Source: RZYY01 sp036794825
Lineage (GTDB): Bacteria > Bacteroidota > Bacteroidia > Bacteroidales > 4484-276
NCBI GenBank assembly: GCA_036794825.1
Contig: DAIRGA010000017.1
Location: forward strand, 1 to 64,000
Length of the DNA: 64,000 nucleotides
Reading direction: 5' to 3'
Positions 33,291 to 41,521 of the stretch are shown piece after piece (position 1 is the stretch's first letter; each line of letters opens with the position of its first letter). The notes under the pieces are model-generated. The model was not told where the DNA came from. It searched no databases and worked only from the letters and a program-made list of their open reading frames with translations. The translations under genes were made by a program, and so were the position numbers.

Positions 33291-34889
33291 TTAAAAATTA
33301 ACTTCGAGCCTGATGCTCACCATGTTGTAGTCTTCGCCGGCTTTACCTTCCGAATCAGCTACCAGCTTGGGATTTGATGTCAGGTTTCCGTTGATGTCGT
33401 GGCCAACGTAAAGTTTGTTTTTGCCGCTGGCATAACGATCGTGGTTGAGATAAGCATAGTTGACCATGATTTTTACGCTGTTGTTGGCATAGTAGTTAAG
33501 TCCCAGCGTGAATCCTTCGCCGGCGCCACCCATTACCTGGTTAAAATCGCTGTTCATATCCAGGTAATCATAACGGAGGGCTACTTCAAGGTCTCCCCAT
33601 TTTTTCCCTCTTTTAACCTGTGTAAACTCACCTTCGCTGGTATTGTAATTGTAACTACCTCCAAACAAGAGATAGGTTCCGAAAATATAAAATCCGTTGA
33701 AGTTTTCAGTAGGGAGGTCGTCGTTTTTATAAACACTGGCCATCAGGTATTCGCCTTGTAACCGCAGGTTTTTATGATATCCAGCCAGTTCCAGACCGCC
33801 CAATACTTCATGGTCAACATTGCCCATCAGGTCGGTGTCAATATACTTTTTGCGGTTGATGGAAGAGAGAGACCTTGTGCTGTAGCGCACAGTACCGGGA
33901 ACTTCAGCATCCGATTTTGGGGTGCGGTATGAACCGGCAACACCAAAATGCAATCCTTTATCCATGTCATCATAAAAAGGCATTGCTACCAGTCTGCCTG
34001 TAAAAGAAACGCCCTCATCAACCCCGTAATCCTTGTTGTTATCCAGCGAAAACTGACGCTCTTCGATATCATCCACTGCCTGAAAATATACTCCTCCAAT
34101 AGCCAAAAACCAATCTTTGTTGTAGTTGGCTGCAACTCCGACATGCCTTGATGGAGCAAATGCGTTGACAGCCATAGGTCTCTCTATGAAGCTTAAGTAG
34201 CGTGAAGTAGTGGTTGCTTCCATCGAAAACGATTCTTTAAAGTTACCTGCTTTCAGTTCAGGGCCGTTGTCGAAAGTGTAAGCCAGGTAAGCATCTTTAA
34301 GTTCGAGTTGTGAGTTGGCAATGTCCATATCAATCTCGGCATACCAGTTTTTCTGAAATTCAACTTTGGCTGCAAAACGTGCCCTGCGTATGGATGTACC
34401 GTTTCCTGTAGCGTTATAAGGCTTACCATCGTTATTACCCCCGAAAAACATCGCACCATCCACCTGCACACGGGCATCAAACCAAAATTTGTAGTCGTTG
34501 TTTTTGCTCTCGTGTACCAGGATTCCATTGCGCTCCTCAACATAAAGCGGATTTCGGTTTACCCGCACTCCGTATTGGTTGTAGCGAACGTTTTCGGTCA
34601 TAGTTACATTCAGTTCGCTTCTGTTGTTGAGAAACATCTCTACTTCATCGTGATCGGGATGTGTAAAGACCAGAACATCGGATGAACTGGCCGGGACTTC
34701 AAGGGAGAACCTGCCGCTTTCGTCTGTTTTGACAAGGGCTAATCCACCCTTCAGTCTCACTTCTGCATCCGCTATTGCGCTTCCGTCTTTCGACGAGGTA
34801 ACCTTACCGGTTACCATTCTTGTTTGCCCATAGGCCACTGCCAATCCAAGGCTCATGATCAGGGCGAGCATCAGTTTTAAATTTTTCAT
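33291..34889 (-). CDS. OprO/OprP-type phosphate porin with carboxypeptidase-regulatory-like N-domain
   Basis: A 532-residue outer-membrane protein with a 21-residue signal peptide (ending AYGQ). Residues about 22-100 are a CarboxypepD_reg-like beta-sandwich (MVTGKVTSSKDGSAIADAEV). The rest is the phosphate-selective porin O/P barrel: FWFDARVQVDGAMFF, SIRRARFAAKVEFQKNWYAEIDMD (conserved RRAR motif in the first strands), ELKAGNFKESFSME, ERPMAVNAFAPSRHVGV, and a last strand MVSIRLEVNF ending in Phe. It follows the PiT permease by 9 bases and precedes the LTD lipoprotein by 28, which fits a phosphate-entry role across the outer membrane. Confidence 0.9.
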   Translation of the reverse strand: MKNLKLMLALIMSLGLAVAYGQTRMVTGKVTSSKDGSAIADAEVRLKGGLALVKTDESGRFSLEVPASSSDVLVFTHPDHDEVEMFLNNRSELNVTMTENVRYNQYGVRVNRNPLYVEERNGILVHESKNNDYKFWFDARVQVDGAMFFGGNNDGKPYNATGNGTSIRRARFAAKVEFQKNWYAEIDMDIANSQLELKDAYLAYTFDNGPELKAGNFKESFSMEATTTSRYLSFIERPMAVNAFAPSRHVGVAANYNKDWFLAIGGVYFQAVDDIEERQFSLDNNKDYGVDEGVSFTGRLVAMPFYDDMDKGLHFGVAGSYRTPKSDAEVPGTVRYSTRSLSSINRKKYIDTDLMGNVDHEVLGGLELAGYHKNLRLQGEYLMASVYKNDDLPTENFNGFYIFGTYLLFGGSYNYNTSEGEFTQVKRGKKWGDLEVALRYDYLDMNSDFNQVMGGAGEGFTLGLNYYANNSVKIMVNYAYLNHDRYASGKNKLYVGHDINGNLTSNPKLVADSEGKAGEDYNMVSIRLEVNF

Positions 34890-34898
34890 GTTAAATGA

Positions 34899-36647
34899 TT
34901 AAATGTTATGTATAAAGTGAATTAAATTATCAGCCTTTGTCAGGCCAAATGATTTCTTTAACCGGTAACGTGCCACCTCAACGCTTTTTGCCGAAATGTT
35001 CATCAGGGTGGCAATCTCTTTGGTGGAAAGATTCATCCTTGAAAACAGAGTAAGTCGCTTCTCGTTCTCCGAGAGTTTGGGGAATTTGGTTCCTAACCTC
35101 AAAAGGAAATCCTGGTGAACCTCTTCCACCTGGCTGTACAACTCTCCTTTTTCGCTGTTGAAAGTCATTCGCTGCCGAAGGAGCAGTGCAAGTTCCTTTA
35201 GCTTTTGCTGTGCCTCGGACAGGTTTTCTGATTGCCTGGCATCTTCAACATCTGCCAGAAGTTTTTCAAAAAATGTCCGTTGATCGGTCAGATTAAGGGC
35301 AGCGTCGGTAAATTCTTTCTTCTTCAGTTCGAGCTTGGCGCTTAACAGGTTTTTCTCGCGTTGAATGGCGTTGATCTCAAATTCGTTGATTGCTTTCTGA
35401 GATGAGAAAAGCTGATTTTGCTGAATAAGCAGATCGTTTTCGGCTCTTAGACGAAGCTGCTGCTGCCTGAAAACCAGCCAGATCAACACAAAAATGATGA
35501 CGCCGGCGAGTATCAGAATCCCCGGTAGTATCATGTTGATGTGCCTTATTGCTTCGGGAGCCAGTTCATTAACTGTATCGGGGATCTCGGCAGCAGGCTG
35601 GCTGCTTGTTACCTGCAATCCAAAGACATTTTTTACAAAAAACAAAAGGAAGAAGGTAATTATCCCCGAAATTACCGGAGTAGCTATCCAGCCCAGGCCA
35701 ATGCCGAACAACGTCTTTAGTTTGATTTCCCTGGCGCCTTTTATTATTCCAATACCAAGCACCGAACCGATAATTACCTGTGTGCTCGAAACCGGAACGA
35801 GAGGTATGGCTGGCAGGCCGATTGCCTGAAATGCATTTGAAAATGAGGTGGATGAAAACAAGAACAACACCAGTCCGTGAGAGAGAACCACAACAATAGA
35901 GGCTTCCGGAGAGAGAGACAAAAGCCCGTTTCCAACCGTGTTCATAACTTTCTCGCTGTAAGTAAAAACACCGATTGCAATTGCAACTCCGCCAGCCAGA
36001 AAGAGAAGCTGAACACCATCGAGGATAAAAAGACCAAAATCGAGTGAAATATCCGGTGCAGCGCTGACAAATACCCCCATCACATTGGCTATGTTGTTGG
36101 CGCCCAGGCTGTATGCCCCAAAAGCTCCGGCAAGGATCAGGCTCACCCGGATAATATGATCGAGCTTGATGATATGAATTTTTGCCCGGCGAAGTATCAT
36201 CCGCACAAGAAGATACAAACCTGCCGAGAAAACCATACCGAGAATTGGACCGCTAACCCATGTGGTTACAATTTTGCCCAAAACCCTGGTGTCGGGGTCG
36301 TGACCGGTAAAAAATGTCCAGCCGATAATAGCGCCAACCACGGCCTGGCTTGTTGAAACCGGCAGGCTTCGTTTCGTCATCAAAAAGACTACAAAAGCAG
36401 CGCACAACGAGACCGTGAATCCTCCTGCAAGGGCATCAACAGTGCCAAGTGCATTCAGCGTATCTGCCCCCCCGCGCCCCTGAAAAACAGCGCCAAGGAT
36501 CACAAAAATTGAGGCTATGATAGCTGCCTTCCTGAAACTGAGCATCTTGGAACCAACAGCCGACCCAAAAATGTTGGCAGCGTCATTTCCTCCTAACGAC
36601 CAGCCCAGGAATAAACCACTTGAAATGAAAACCAGGAAGAGTAACAA
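34899..36647 (-). CDS. PiT phosphate permease fused to a coiled coil and LuxR-type DNA-binding domain
   Basis: A 582-residue protein in one uninterrupted frame. Residues 1-345 are a complete PiT inorganic phosphate transporter with both half-site signatures: GGNDAANIFG (19-28), SLPVSTSQAVVGA (94-106), GANNIANVMG (182-191) and VPVSSTQVIIGSVLG (284-298). A Pro-rich periplasmic stretch (346-370) and one extra membrane helix (about 372-393) follow. Then come a long charged coiled coil (about 395-510) and a C-terminal LuxR/GerE helix-turn-helix (about 525-582, with NLSTKEIATLMNISAKSVEVARYRLKKSFGL). The start is TTG because an in-frame TAA lies two codons upstream. Ordinary PiT proteins lack the last 190 residues. 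It should transport phosphate and regulate transcription from the membrane. Confidence 0.93.
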   Translation of the reverse strand: MLLFLVFISSGLFLGWSLGGNDAANIFGSAVGSKMLSFRKAAIIASIFVILGAVFQGRGGADTLNALGTVDALAGGFTVSLCAAFVVFLMTKRSLPVSTSQAVVGAIIGWTFFTGHDPDTRVLGKIVTTWVSGPILGMVFSAGLYLLVRMILRRAKIHIIKLDHIIRVSLILAGAFGAYSLGANNIANVMGVFVSAAPDISLDFGLFILDGVQLLFLAGGVAIAIGVFTYSEKVMNTVGNGLLSLSPEASIVVVLSHGLVLFLFSSTSFSNAFQAIGLPAIPLVPVSSTQVIIGSVLGIGIIKGAREIKLKTLFGIGLGWIATPVISGIITFFLLFFVKNVFGLQVTSSQPAAEIPDTVNELAPEAIRHINMILPGILILAGVIIFVLIWLVFRQQQLRLRAENDLLIQQNQLFSSQKAINEFEINAIQREKNLLSAKLELKKKEFTDAALNLTDQRTFFEKLLADVEDARQSENLSEAQQKLKELALLLRQRMTFNSEKGELYSQVEEVHQDFLLRLGTKFPKLSENEKRLTLFSRMNLSTKEIATLMNISAKSVEVARYRLKKSFGLTKADNLIHFIHNI

Positions 36648-36826
36648 GGCTTAGTGTATTAATTTACTCAATATTAGCATTTTAAATTAAAAACCCGAAC
36701 AAGACCAGAAATTATTTAAACCCGAATTGCAAATCGGCAGGATTGACTTCTCAAACCATGAATTTGGTCTGGTGGTGCCGGACACGGAGTTTTTCCGGAT
36801 TTGCATATCTGTTGACTATGAATGCG

Positions 36827-37474
36827 TTACAACGTTCTTTTTATGGCCATGATCGAGAGCAGGTCTGCTACCTTTTCGGCTGCGTCAGATAAAATTTCGA
36901 TGTGCAGAGTGAAATACCTCAGGTGAAATTTCTCGCTCAGCTTAAGGTTGGTCATCTCCTGAAAAACTTTTCTTTTCAGACTCTGGGCTATTTTATCCAC
37001 CTCTTTTTCGTAAAAATAAACCCGGTGAATGGTCTCCTTGATAGCATCCGGATCGCGAAAATAAGCCCTGGCTGCAGGGATTACCGTTTCCACTGCGGCA
37101 ACGCTTACCTCAGTCAGCTTGATAAAATCAGGATGCAGTTCGGCCGGAATATAGGGAACCTCAACATCAAACTGGTAGAGGTTGGTTTTTGCCAGATCAA
37201 TAATGTTGTCAATATCTTCGAGCAGCCGCATGATATCACCTCTGAGCTGTGGCATTAATGACCTGGTGTAAAGCAGATTTTCGATCTTACGCTTTATAAT
37301 ATCAGCTTCAGTTTCGAGCGTTGAAAGAGTACGCAGGTTATCCGAAAAACTCTCGTGGCTTTCGCTCAGGTAATTTTTAACTCCTTCCTGAAAAACCAGA
37401 ACGCCCTGGTCAACCTGTGCAAGGAACCGCTCGATGAGTTCGATAGATTTGGTAGCATGTTTGAAAGTGAGCAT
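36827..37474 (-). CDS. PhoU-like DUF47-family protein
   Basis: A 215-residue all-helical cytoplasmic protein of the DUF47/TIGR00153 family, the usual partner of PiT permeases. The helices show the PhoU-like pattern of regularly spaced acidic residues, e.g. LSTLETEADIIKRKIENLL (first bundle) and VYFYEKEVDKIAQSLKRKVF (second), with E-x-x-x-D positions that bind metal in PhoU relatives. It lies 179 bases upstream of the PiT-HTH gene in the same direction and is the likely first gene of the locus, behind a perfect promoter element. DUF47 proteins are thought to gate or signal phosphate flux through PiT. Confidence 0.9.
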   Translation of the reverse strand: MLTFKHATKSIELIERFLAQVDQGVLVFQEGVKNYLSESHESFSDNLRTLSTLETEADIIKRKIENLLYTRSLMPQLRGDIMRLLEDIDNIIDLAKTNLYQFDVEVPYIPAELHPDFIKLTEVSVAAVETVIPAARAYFRDPDAIKETIHRVYFYEKEVDKIAQSLKRKVFQEMTNLKLSEKFHLRYFTLHIEILSDAAEKVADLLSIMAIKRTL

Positions 37475-37496
37475 TGCGGTTGGATTTTTTGCCGCG

Positions 37497-37504
37497 CAAA
37501 AGTA
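37497..37504 (-). promoter_or_regulatory. -7 promoter element for the phosphate locus
   Basis: Minus-strand TACTTTTG matches TAnnTTTG exactly, 22 bases before the DUF47 start at 37474. It is the only consensus element found upstream of the four-gene locus; none was seen in the 179-base gap before the PiT-HTH gene. Confidence 0.55.
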
Positions 37505-37729
37505 AAATAGAATTTTTGTTCAGTGTCATTCACCTTATTCCATCCAAAAACAGGGCACTGATCCGTGTAGGGTTGAACCATAGTTATAATACACGCAAAA
37601 TCAATAATATAAAAATATCGTGTAGTGATATGTAATTGGAATTATGCTGACTTGTCGCTACCATGTAGGGCTAAAATAGTGGTTTTAGGTTTGAACAAAA
37701 CCAGCCACTACATTGGTAAAGCAAATTTT

Positions 37730-38509
37730 CTACTCGCATTTTTTGGCTTCGTCCCAAAAAGCATCCATCTCCTGTAAGGTCATCTCTTTCAGATTCTTAC
37801 CCTGCAATCTGGTTTGCTCTTCGATGTATTTGAAACGTTTTATGAACTTTTTATTGGTTCGTTCGAGTGCGTCCTCCGGATTTACCCCGATGAACCTCGA
37901 ATAGTTGATAAGAGAAAACAGCAGGTCGCCAAACTCTTTCTCCATCTGCACGGAGTCCCCGCTTTTGACCTCTGCATGCAATTCATCCATCTCCTCTTTC
38001 ACTTTTTCCCACACCTGGCCGGCATTTTCCCAGTCGAAACCGACGCCTTTGACCTTTTCCTGCATCCTGTATGCTTTCACCACAGCCGGCAGCGAATCAG
38101 GTACGCCATCAAGCACCGATTTGCGATCCTTTTCCCGGAGTTTAATCTTCTCCCAGTTGTTTTTTACATCTTCAGCGCTGGCTACTTTCACGTCGCCGTA
38201 TATATGCGGATGCCGCTCGATGAGCTTTTCGCTGATGCTGTCCAATACATCTTTTATGTCGAAATGGCCTGTCTCGGAGCCGATTTTCGCATAAAATACA
38301 AGGTGCAGCATCAGGTCGCCGAGCTCTTTTTTGATGGCGGTCATATCCTTCTCAAGGATTGCATCCGACAGTTCGTAAGTCTCCTCGATGGTGAGATATC
38401 TCAGGCTTTCGAGGGTTTGCTTCTGATCCCAGGGGCACCCGGCGCGCAGGTCGTCCATAATTTTGAGCAGGCGCTCGAAAGCGGCTAATTTTTCTTTCAT
38501 AAATGACAT
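37730..38509 (-). CDS. mazG: nucleoside triphosphate pyrophosphohydrolase MazG
   Basis: A 259-residue MazG that hydrolyses NTPs and dNTPs to monophosphate and pyrophosphate. It has the two tandem MazG domains of the full-length enzyme. The first carries CPWDQKQTLESL, then EETYELSDAI (Glu42, Glu43, Glu46) and KELGDLMLHLVFYA (Glu62, Asp65) as the metal site. The second carries a similar EEMDEL and KEFGDLLFSLINYSRF. An ATG three codons in (38500) is an alternative start. It lies 50 bases after the antiporter gene, and a one-mismatch -7 element (TACTTTTA, 38528-38535) may give it its own promoter. Confidence 0.95.
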   Translation of the reverse strand: MSFMKEKLAAFERLLKIMDDLRAGCPWDQKQTLESLRYLTIEETYELSDAILEKDMTAIKKELGDLMLHLVFYAKIGSETGHFDIKDVLDSISEKLIERHPHIYGDVKVASAEDVKNNWEKIKLREKDRKSVLDGVPDSLPAVVKAYRMQEKVKGVGFDWENAGQVWEKVKEEMDELHAEVKSGDSVQMEKEFGDLLFSLINYSRFIGVNPEDALERTNKKFIKRFKYIEEQTRLQGKNLKEMTLQEMDAFWDEAKKCE

Positions 38510-38559
38510 TGTGTCTAAAACAGTTTGTAAAAGTACTTAGTCAGTAGATGGGAGCAGGG

Positions 38560-39519
38560 CTATGCCTCATTGGATAGCAGGAAAAAGGTATAGATCACAT
38601 AAGCCAGCAGCAGCAGGATTGCCTCCCAGCGGTCGAGTTTATGACGTTTCCCGGTGAACATGGCAAAAACCAGCAGCAAAGTTCCTCCGGTAAGAAGATA
38701 CAGGTCGGTATTAAACGAAATGTTGTAGGATACGGGTCGGATTATTGAACTCACCGACAGAATCAGGAAAATGTTGAAGACATTCGAACCGATGATGTTT
38801 CCCACGGCGATGTCGCTTTTTCTTTTCACGGCTGCCACAACGGAGGTAGCCAGTTCGGGCAGCGAAGTGCCGGCAGCTACTATGGTAAGCGCGATGATTT
38901 TCTCGCTCACTCCCATTACCGTGGCAATCTCGACTGCACTGTTCACCACCAGTTTACCACCTGCCACCAACGCACCCAGGCCTATAATAATTAACGTTGC
39001 CAGTTTGAGCCCTGAGTAGTTCTTGTGCGCTTCTTCGGGTACCTGTGGATTGTTTTTGATCTGATAGTAAATGTAGAAAAGAAAAATCCCAAACATGATC
39101 AGCAGCAAGATGCCGTCAAATCTTGATAACATGTCGGCAGAGTCAGTGAAAAAATGATCGTTGACCAAAAGAAAAAGCACAAAAACAGCCAGCAGCGAAA
39201 ATGGGATTTCCTTCCAGACTGTGCTGACGTGAACGGCCAGCGGCATTATGATACCCGAGATCCCCAGAATTACAAACAGGTTGAACAGGTTGCTGCCGAT
39301 GACATTTCCAAACACGATGTCCGAATGCCCCTCGAATGCGGCAAAAGTATTGACCACAAGTTCAGGGGCCGATGTTCCAAATGCAACAATTGTCAAACCG
39401 ATTACCAGGTCGGAAACATGGTATTTTTTTGCAAGCGCCGAAGCTCCGGATATCAACCAGTCAGCGCCTTTTATCAGAAGTACTAGCCCTGCAGTGAGCA
39501 GTAAAATTGAAATGAGCAT
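38560..39519 (-). CDS. calcium/sodium antiporter (CaCA family, YrbG-like)
   Basis: A 319-residue inner-membrane protein with ten hydrophobic segments in two inverted halves. The alpha-repeat signatures are clear: GTSAPELVVN (about 48-57) and GTSLPELATSVVA (about 213-225), each followed by a VIGSN(L/V)FN motif (IGSNLFNLF and IGSNVFNIF). These Glu/Ser/Asn residues form the Ca2+ and Na+ sites. It expels Ca2+ using the Na+ gradient. The gene begins 10 bases after a T9SS protein gene on the same strand and is followed by mazG, so at least these two are likely co-transcribed. Confidence 0.93.
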   Translation of the reverse strand: MLISILLLTAGLVLLIKGADWLISGASALAKKYHVSDLVIGLTIVAFGTSAPELVVNTFAAFEGHSDIVFGNVIGSNLFNLFVILGISGIIMPLAVHVSTVWKEIPFSLLAVFVLFLLVNDHFFTDSADMLSRFDGILLLIMFGIFLFYIYYQIKNNPQVPEEAHKNYSGLKLATLIIIGLGALVAGGKLVVNSAVEIATVMGVSEKIIALTIVAAGTSLPELATSVVAAVKRKSDIAVGNIIGSNVFNIFLILSVSSIIRPVSYNISFNTDLYLLTGGTLLLVFAMFTGKRHKLDRWEAILLLLAYVIYTFFLLSNEA

Positions 39520-39529
39520 GAATAGTAGT

Positions 39530-41470
39530 TTAAATTTTTACAAATCGTTTTACGCCTTTAATCCCCGGCAATTGCAGAAGATAAACCCCTGGCCGGAGGT
39601 CAATTAGCGGGATGGCCTGAAATGAGCTGATCAACCCGACCTCTTTTACCAAAACCCCGTCAGCACTGGTAATGATGGCTTTTTCAGGTATTATTTTGAA
39701 ATCGGTAAGGCTGAGTATTATCTCCTCCGAAGCCGGGTTAGGAAAAATCAGAATTTGACCTGCACCATCAGTGAATCCGGAACCGCCGGCAAAGGATAAA
39801 GCTGAAATAGCTGATATTCCATGAGTAACAAATCTGGCTTCAGTTTGTGGAAATGTCGGATGAAAATTAGCCTGAAGCAGGTATTCACTTTCCGGAAACG
39901 AAGATTTTATCTTAAAAATAATGGGCTCGCCTTCCGAAAAACCATCTTTTTGCGGTGTTGCAGGATCATCGCCATAAAGCGTTACAGCGAAATTACCGTT
40001 TTGCCAAACTGCTGCTCCATAGATTTTCCCTTCAACACCATGAGCAGTAAGAAGATTTCCTTCCTTAATTTCTGTTGAAGTATCGGAGTGTACGGCAATT
40101 AAATGGGTGTTTGGTGTGCGGTTTATAGCGGGTAATCTGCGAAGGTCAGGCTTTTCAAAGTTTGTTATCAGTGGAGATGTGAGGCTTTCGCAAGGTTGAA
40201 ATTCAATGCTGCCGGCGCTTTGCATCATCACCAGGTAGGATTTCCCCGTTTCCACCACCCCAAGACTGTTGATGCCCATGGATGGCCAGTAAACCCGGCT
40301 TCCGGCAACCTCCTTCACCACAACAAGCTGGTTGATTACCGGGCTGAAAAGCTCGCTGACCGGTTGGCTGCAAGGAGTAAGCACACTCATGTAGCTCCAG
40401 CCCTGCGGCAGATTCAGGGTAAGATTTTCCTGCTTATGACCTGCCAGTACCAGTTGCATCTGGCTTTGGGCTTTGATGCTGTAACCTTTTTTGTCATTCC
40501 AGTTCATCAGGTTGTTCACCCCTGTGGAAGGCCACCAGAATCCGTCAAAATTCTGCATGATAATCAGCTTGTCCATCACAGGATAAAAAATCTTTTCCAG
40601 CAGCGCATCATCGGGAACTACGAATGATGAAATCCCACTCCAACCCCCTGCAATCGTAAGTACCTGGTAATCCTCTGCAGCAATTTTTCCTTCAAGACTG
40701 AAGTTGTTGAAAACCACGTTTTTATTCTCGTTGATCGTCATGTTGCTCCCCAGGAACCTGATTCGTATTCTCAAATTGGGGTTATCATTCACCAGCATTA
40801 CAGTAGCCACCGGAATCTGGTCGTCCCCTTCACCATGCGAGGGTGGTGGCGGCGGAGATTGGGTTGCCTCTTCCGTGAAATTGATTTCAAACAGAGAATA
40901 ATTATCCGGCAATGGAATCACATTGGTAATCAGCCCGGTAGTAATCCATTCAGTTGTGTCTGCTGTAACTGAGTAATCAACCCTGACAGCATCCGCCGCG
41001 CCGCCATCTCTGGCTGCAAAACTGAAAACCAGCTCTTTGTAACCTTTTGATGGTACTTCGAAAATCAACGTATTTTCGCCGCCGTTACCTGCAAATGGCT
41101 GCTTTATCTGTATGCCTTTCATCTCCGCAGATGAGTAAGGGATTTCAAAATTCCCTTCAGGCCTGTAATTCAGGGGGGTTGGCGCAGTGATCCTCTCCAT
41201 CGAAGCTTTACGCCAGTTAGGGTGGAAAGGGGTGAACGGGTAACCGGCTAATGCGGACTGGAACTTGAGAATGCCGCCGCTCAGCCGCCCGTAGGAAGCC
41301 GGGATATTTACCAGCGGTGTTGCTTCCGGGATCGAATTTCCGAAAAACCAGTAATGGATCAGAAAAACATCTTCGTTGCCGCTCCTTCCTTCGGGCTGGC
41401 TGCCGGAAGCTATAACAGGAAAAGCAAACAGAGTCAGATAGAAAAACCAGCGTAGATATTTTGATTCCAT
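39530..41470 (-). CDS. secreted T9SS cargo protein
   Basis: A 646-residue secreted protein. The ATG at 41470 opens a signal peptide (MESKYLRWFFYLTLFAFPVIAS); a start at 41488 would add six residues and is less likely. The middle has a beta-sandwich (about 110-240) with a short linker PPPPPSHGEG, then two repeats of about 80 residues sharing GWSxxSxxV...WPSxGxNxL...KxYxI, and a further beta-rich module. The C-terminus is a type A T9SS sorting domain (LIFPNPASEEIILSL ... GVYLLQLPG). No catalytic residues are recognisable. A promoter element lies just upstream, and the antiporter follows by 10 bases. Confidence 0.8.
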   Translation of the reverse strand: MESKYLRWFFYLTLFAFPVIASGSQPEGRSGNEDVFLIHYWFFGNSIPEATPLVNIPASYGRLSGGILKFQSALAGYPFTPFHPNWRKASMERITAPTPLNYRPEGNFEIPYSSAEMKGIQIKQPFAGNGGENTLIFEVPSKGYKELVFSFAARDGGAADAVRVDYSVTADTTEWITTGLITNVIPLPDNYSLFEINFTEEATQSPPPPPSHGEGDDQIPVATVMLVNDNPNLRIRIRFLGSNMTINENKNVVFNNFSLEGKIAAEDYQVLTIAGGWSGISSFVVPDDALLEKIFYPVMDKLIIMQNFDGFWWPSTGVNNLMNWNDKKGYSIKAQSQMQLVLAGHKQENLTLNLPQGWSYMSVLTPCSQPVSELFSPVINQLVVVKEVAGSRVYWPSMGINSLGVVETGKSYLVMMQSAGSIEFQPCESLTSPLITNFEKPDLRRLPAINRTPNTHLIAVHSDTSTEIKEGNLLTAHGVEGKIYGAAVWQNGNFAVTLYGDDPATPQKDGFSEGEPIIFKIKSSFPESEYLLQANFHPTFPQTEARFVTHGISAISALSFAGGSGFTDGAGQILIFPNPASEEIILSLTDFKIIPEKAIITSADGVLVKEVGLISSFQAIPLIDLRPGVYLLQLPGIKGVKRFVKI

Positions 41471-41489
41471 CAAATGAATAATTGGCACG

Positions 41490-41497
41490 CAAAATTA
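41490..41497 (-). promoter_or_regulatory. -7 promoter element for the T9SS gene at 39530-41470
   Basis: Minus-strand TAATTTTG matches TAnnTTTG exactly, 19 bases before the ATG at 41470. It makes the in-frame ATG at 41488 unlikely as start, because transcription would begin downstream of that codon or at it. Confidence 0.55.
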
Positions 41498-41521
41498 CAA
41501 TAACTCAACTTAACCCAGCAA

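Noticed and set aside
36647..36826. Separate promoter for the PiT-HTH gene
   Set aside because: No TAnnTTTG match was found in the 179-base gap; transcription from the DUF47 promoter is more likely.
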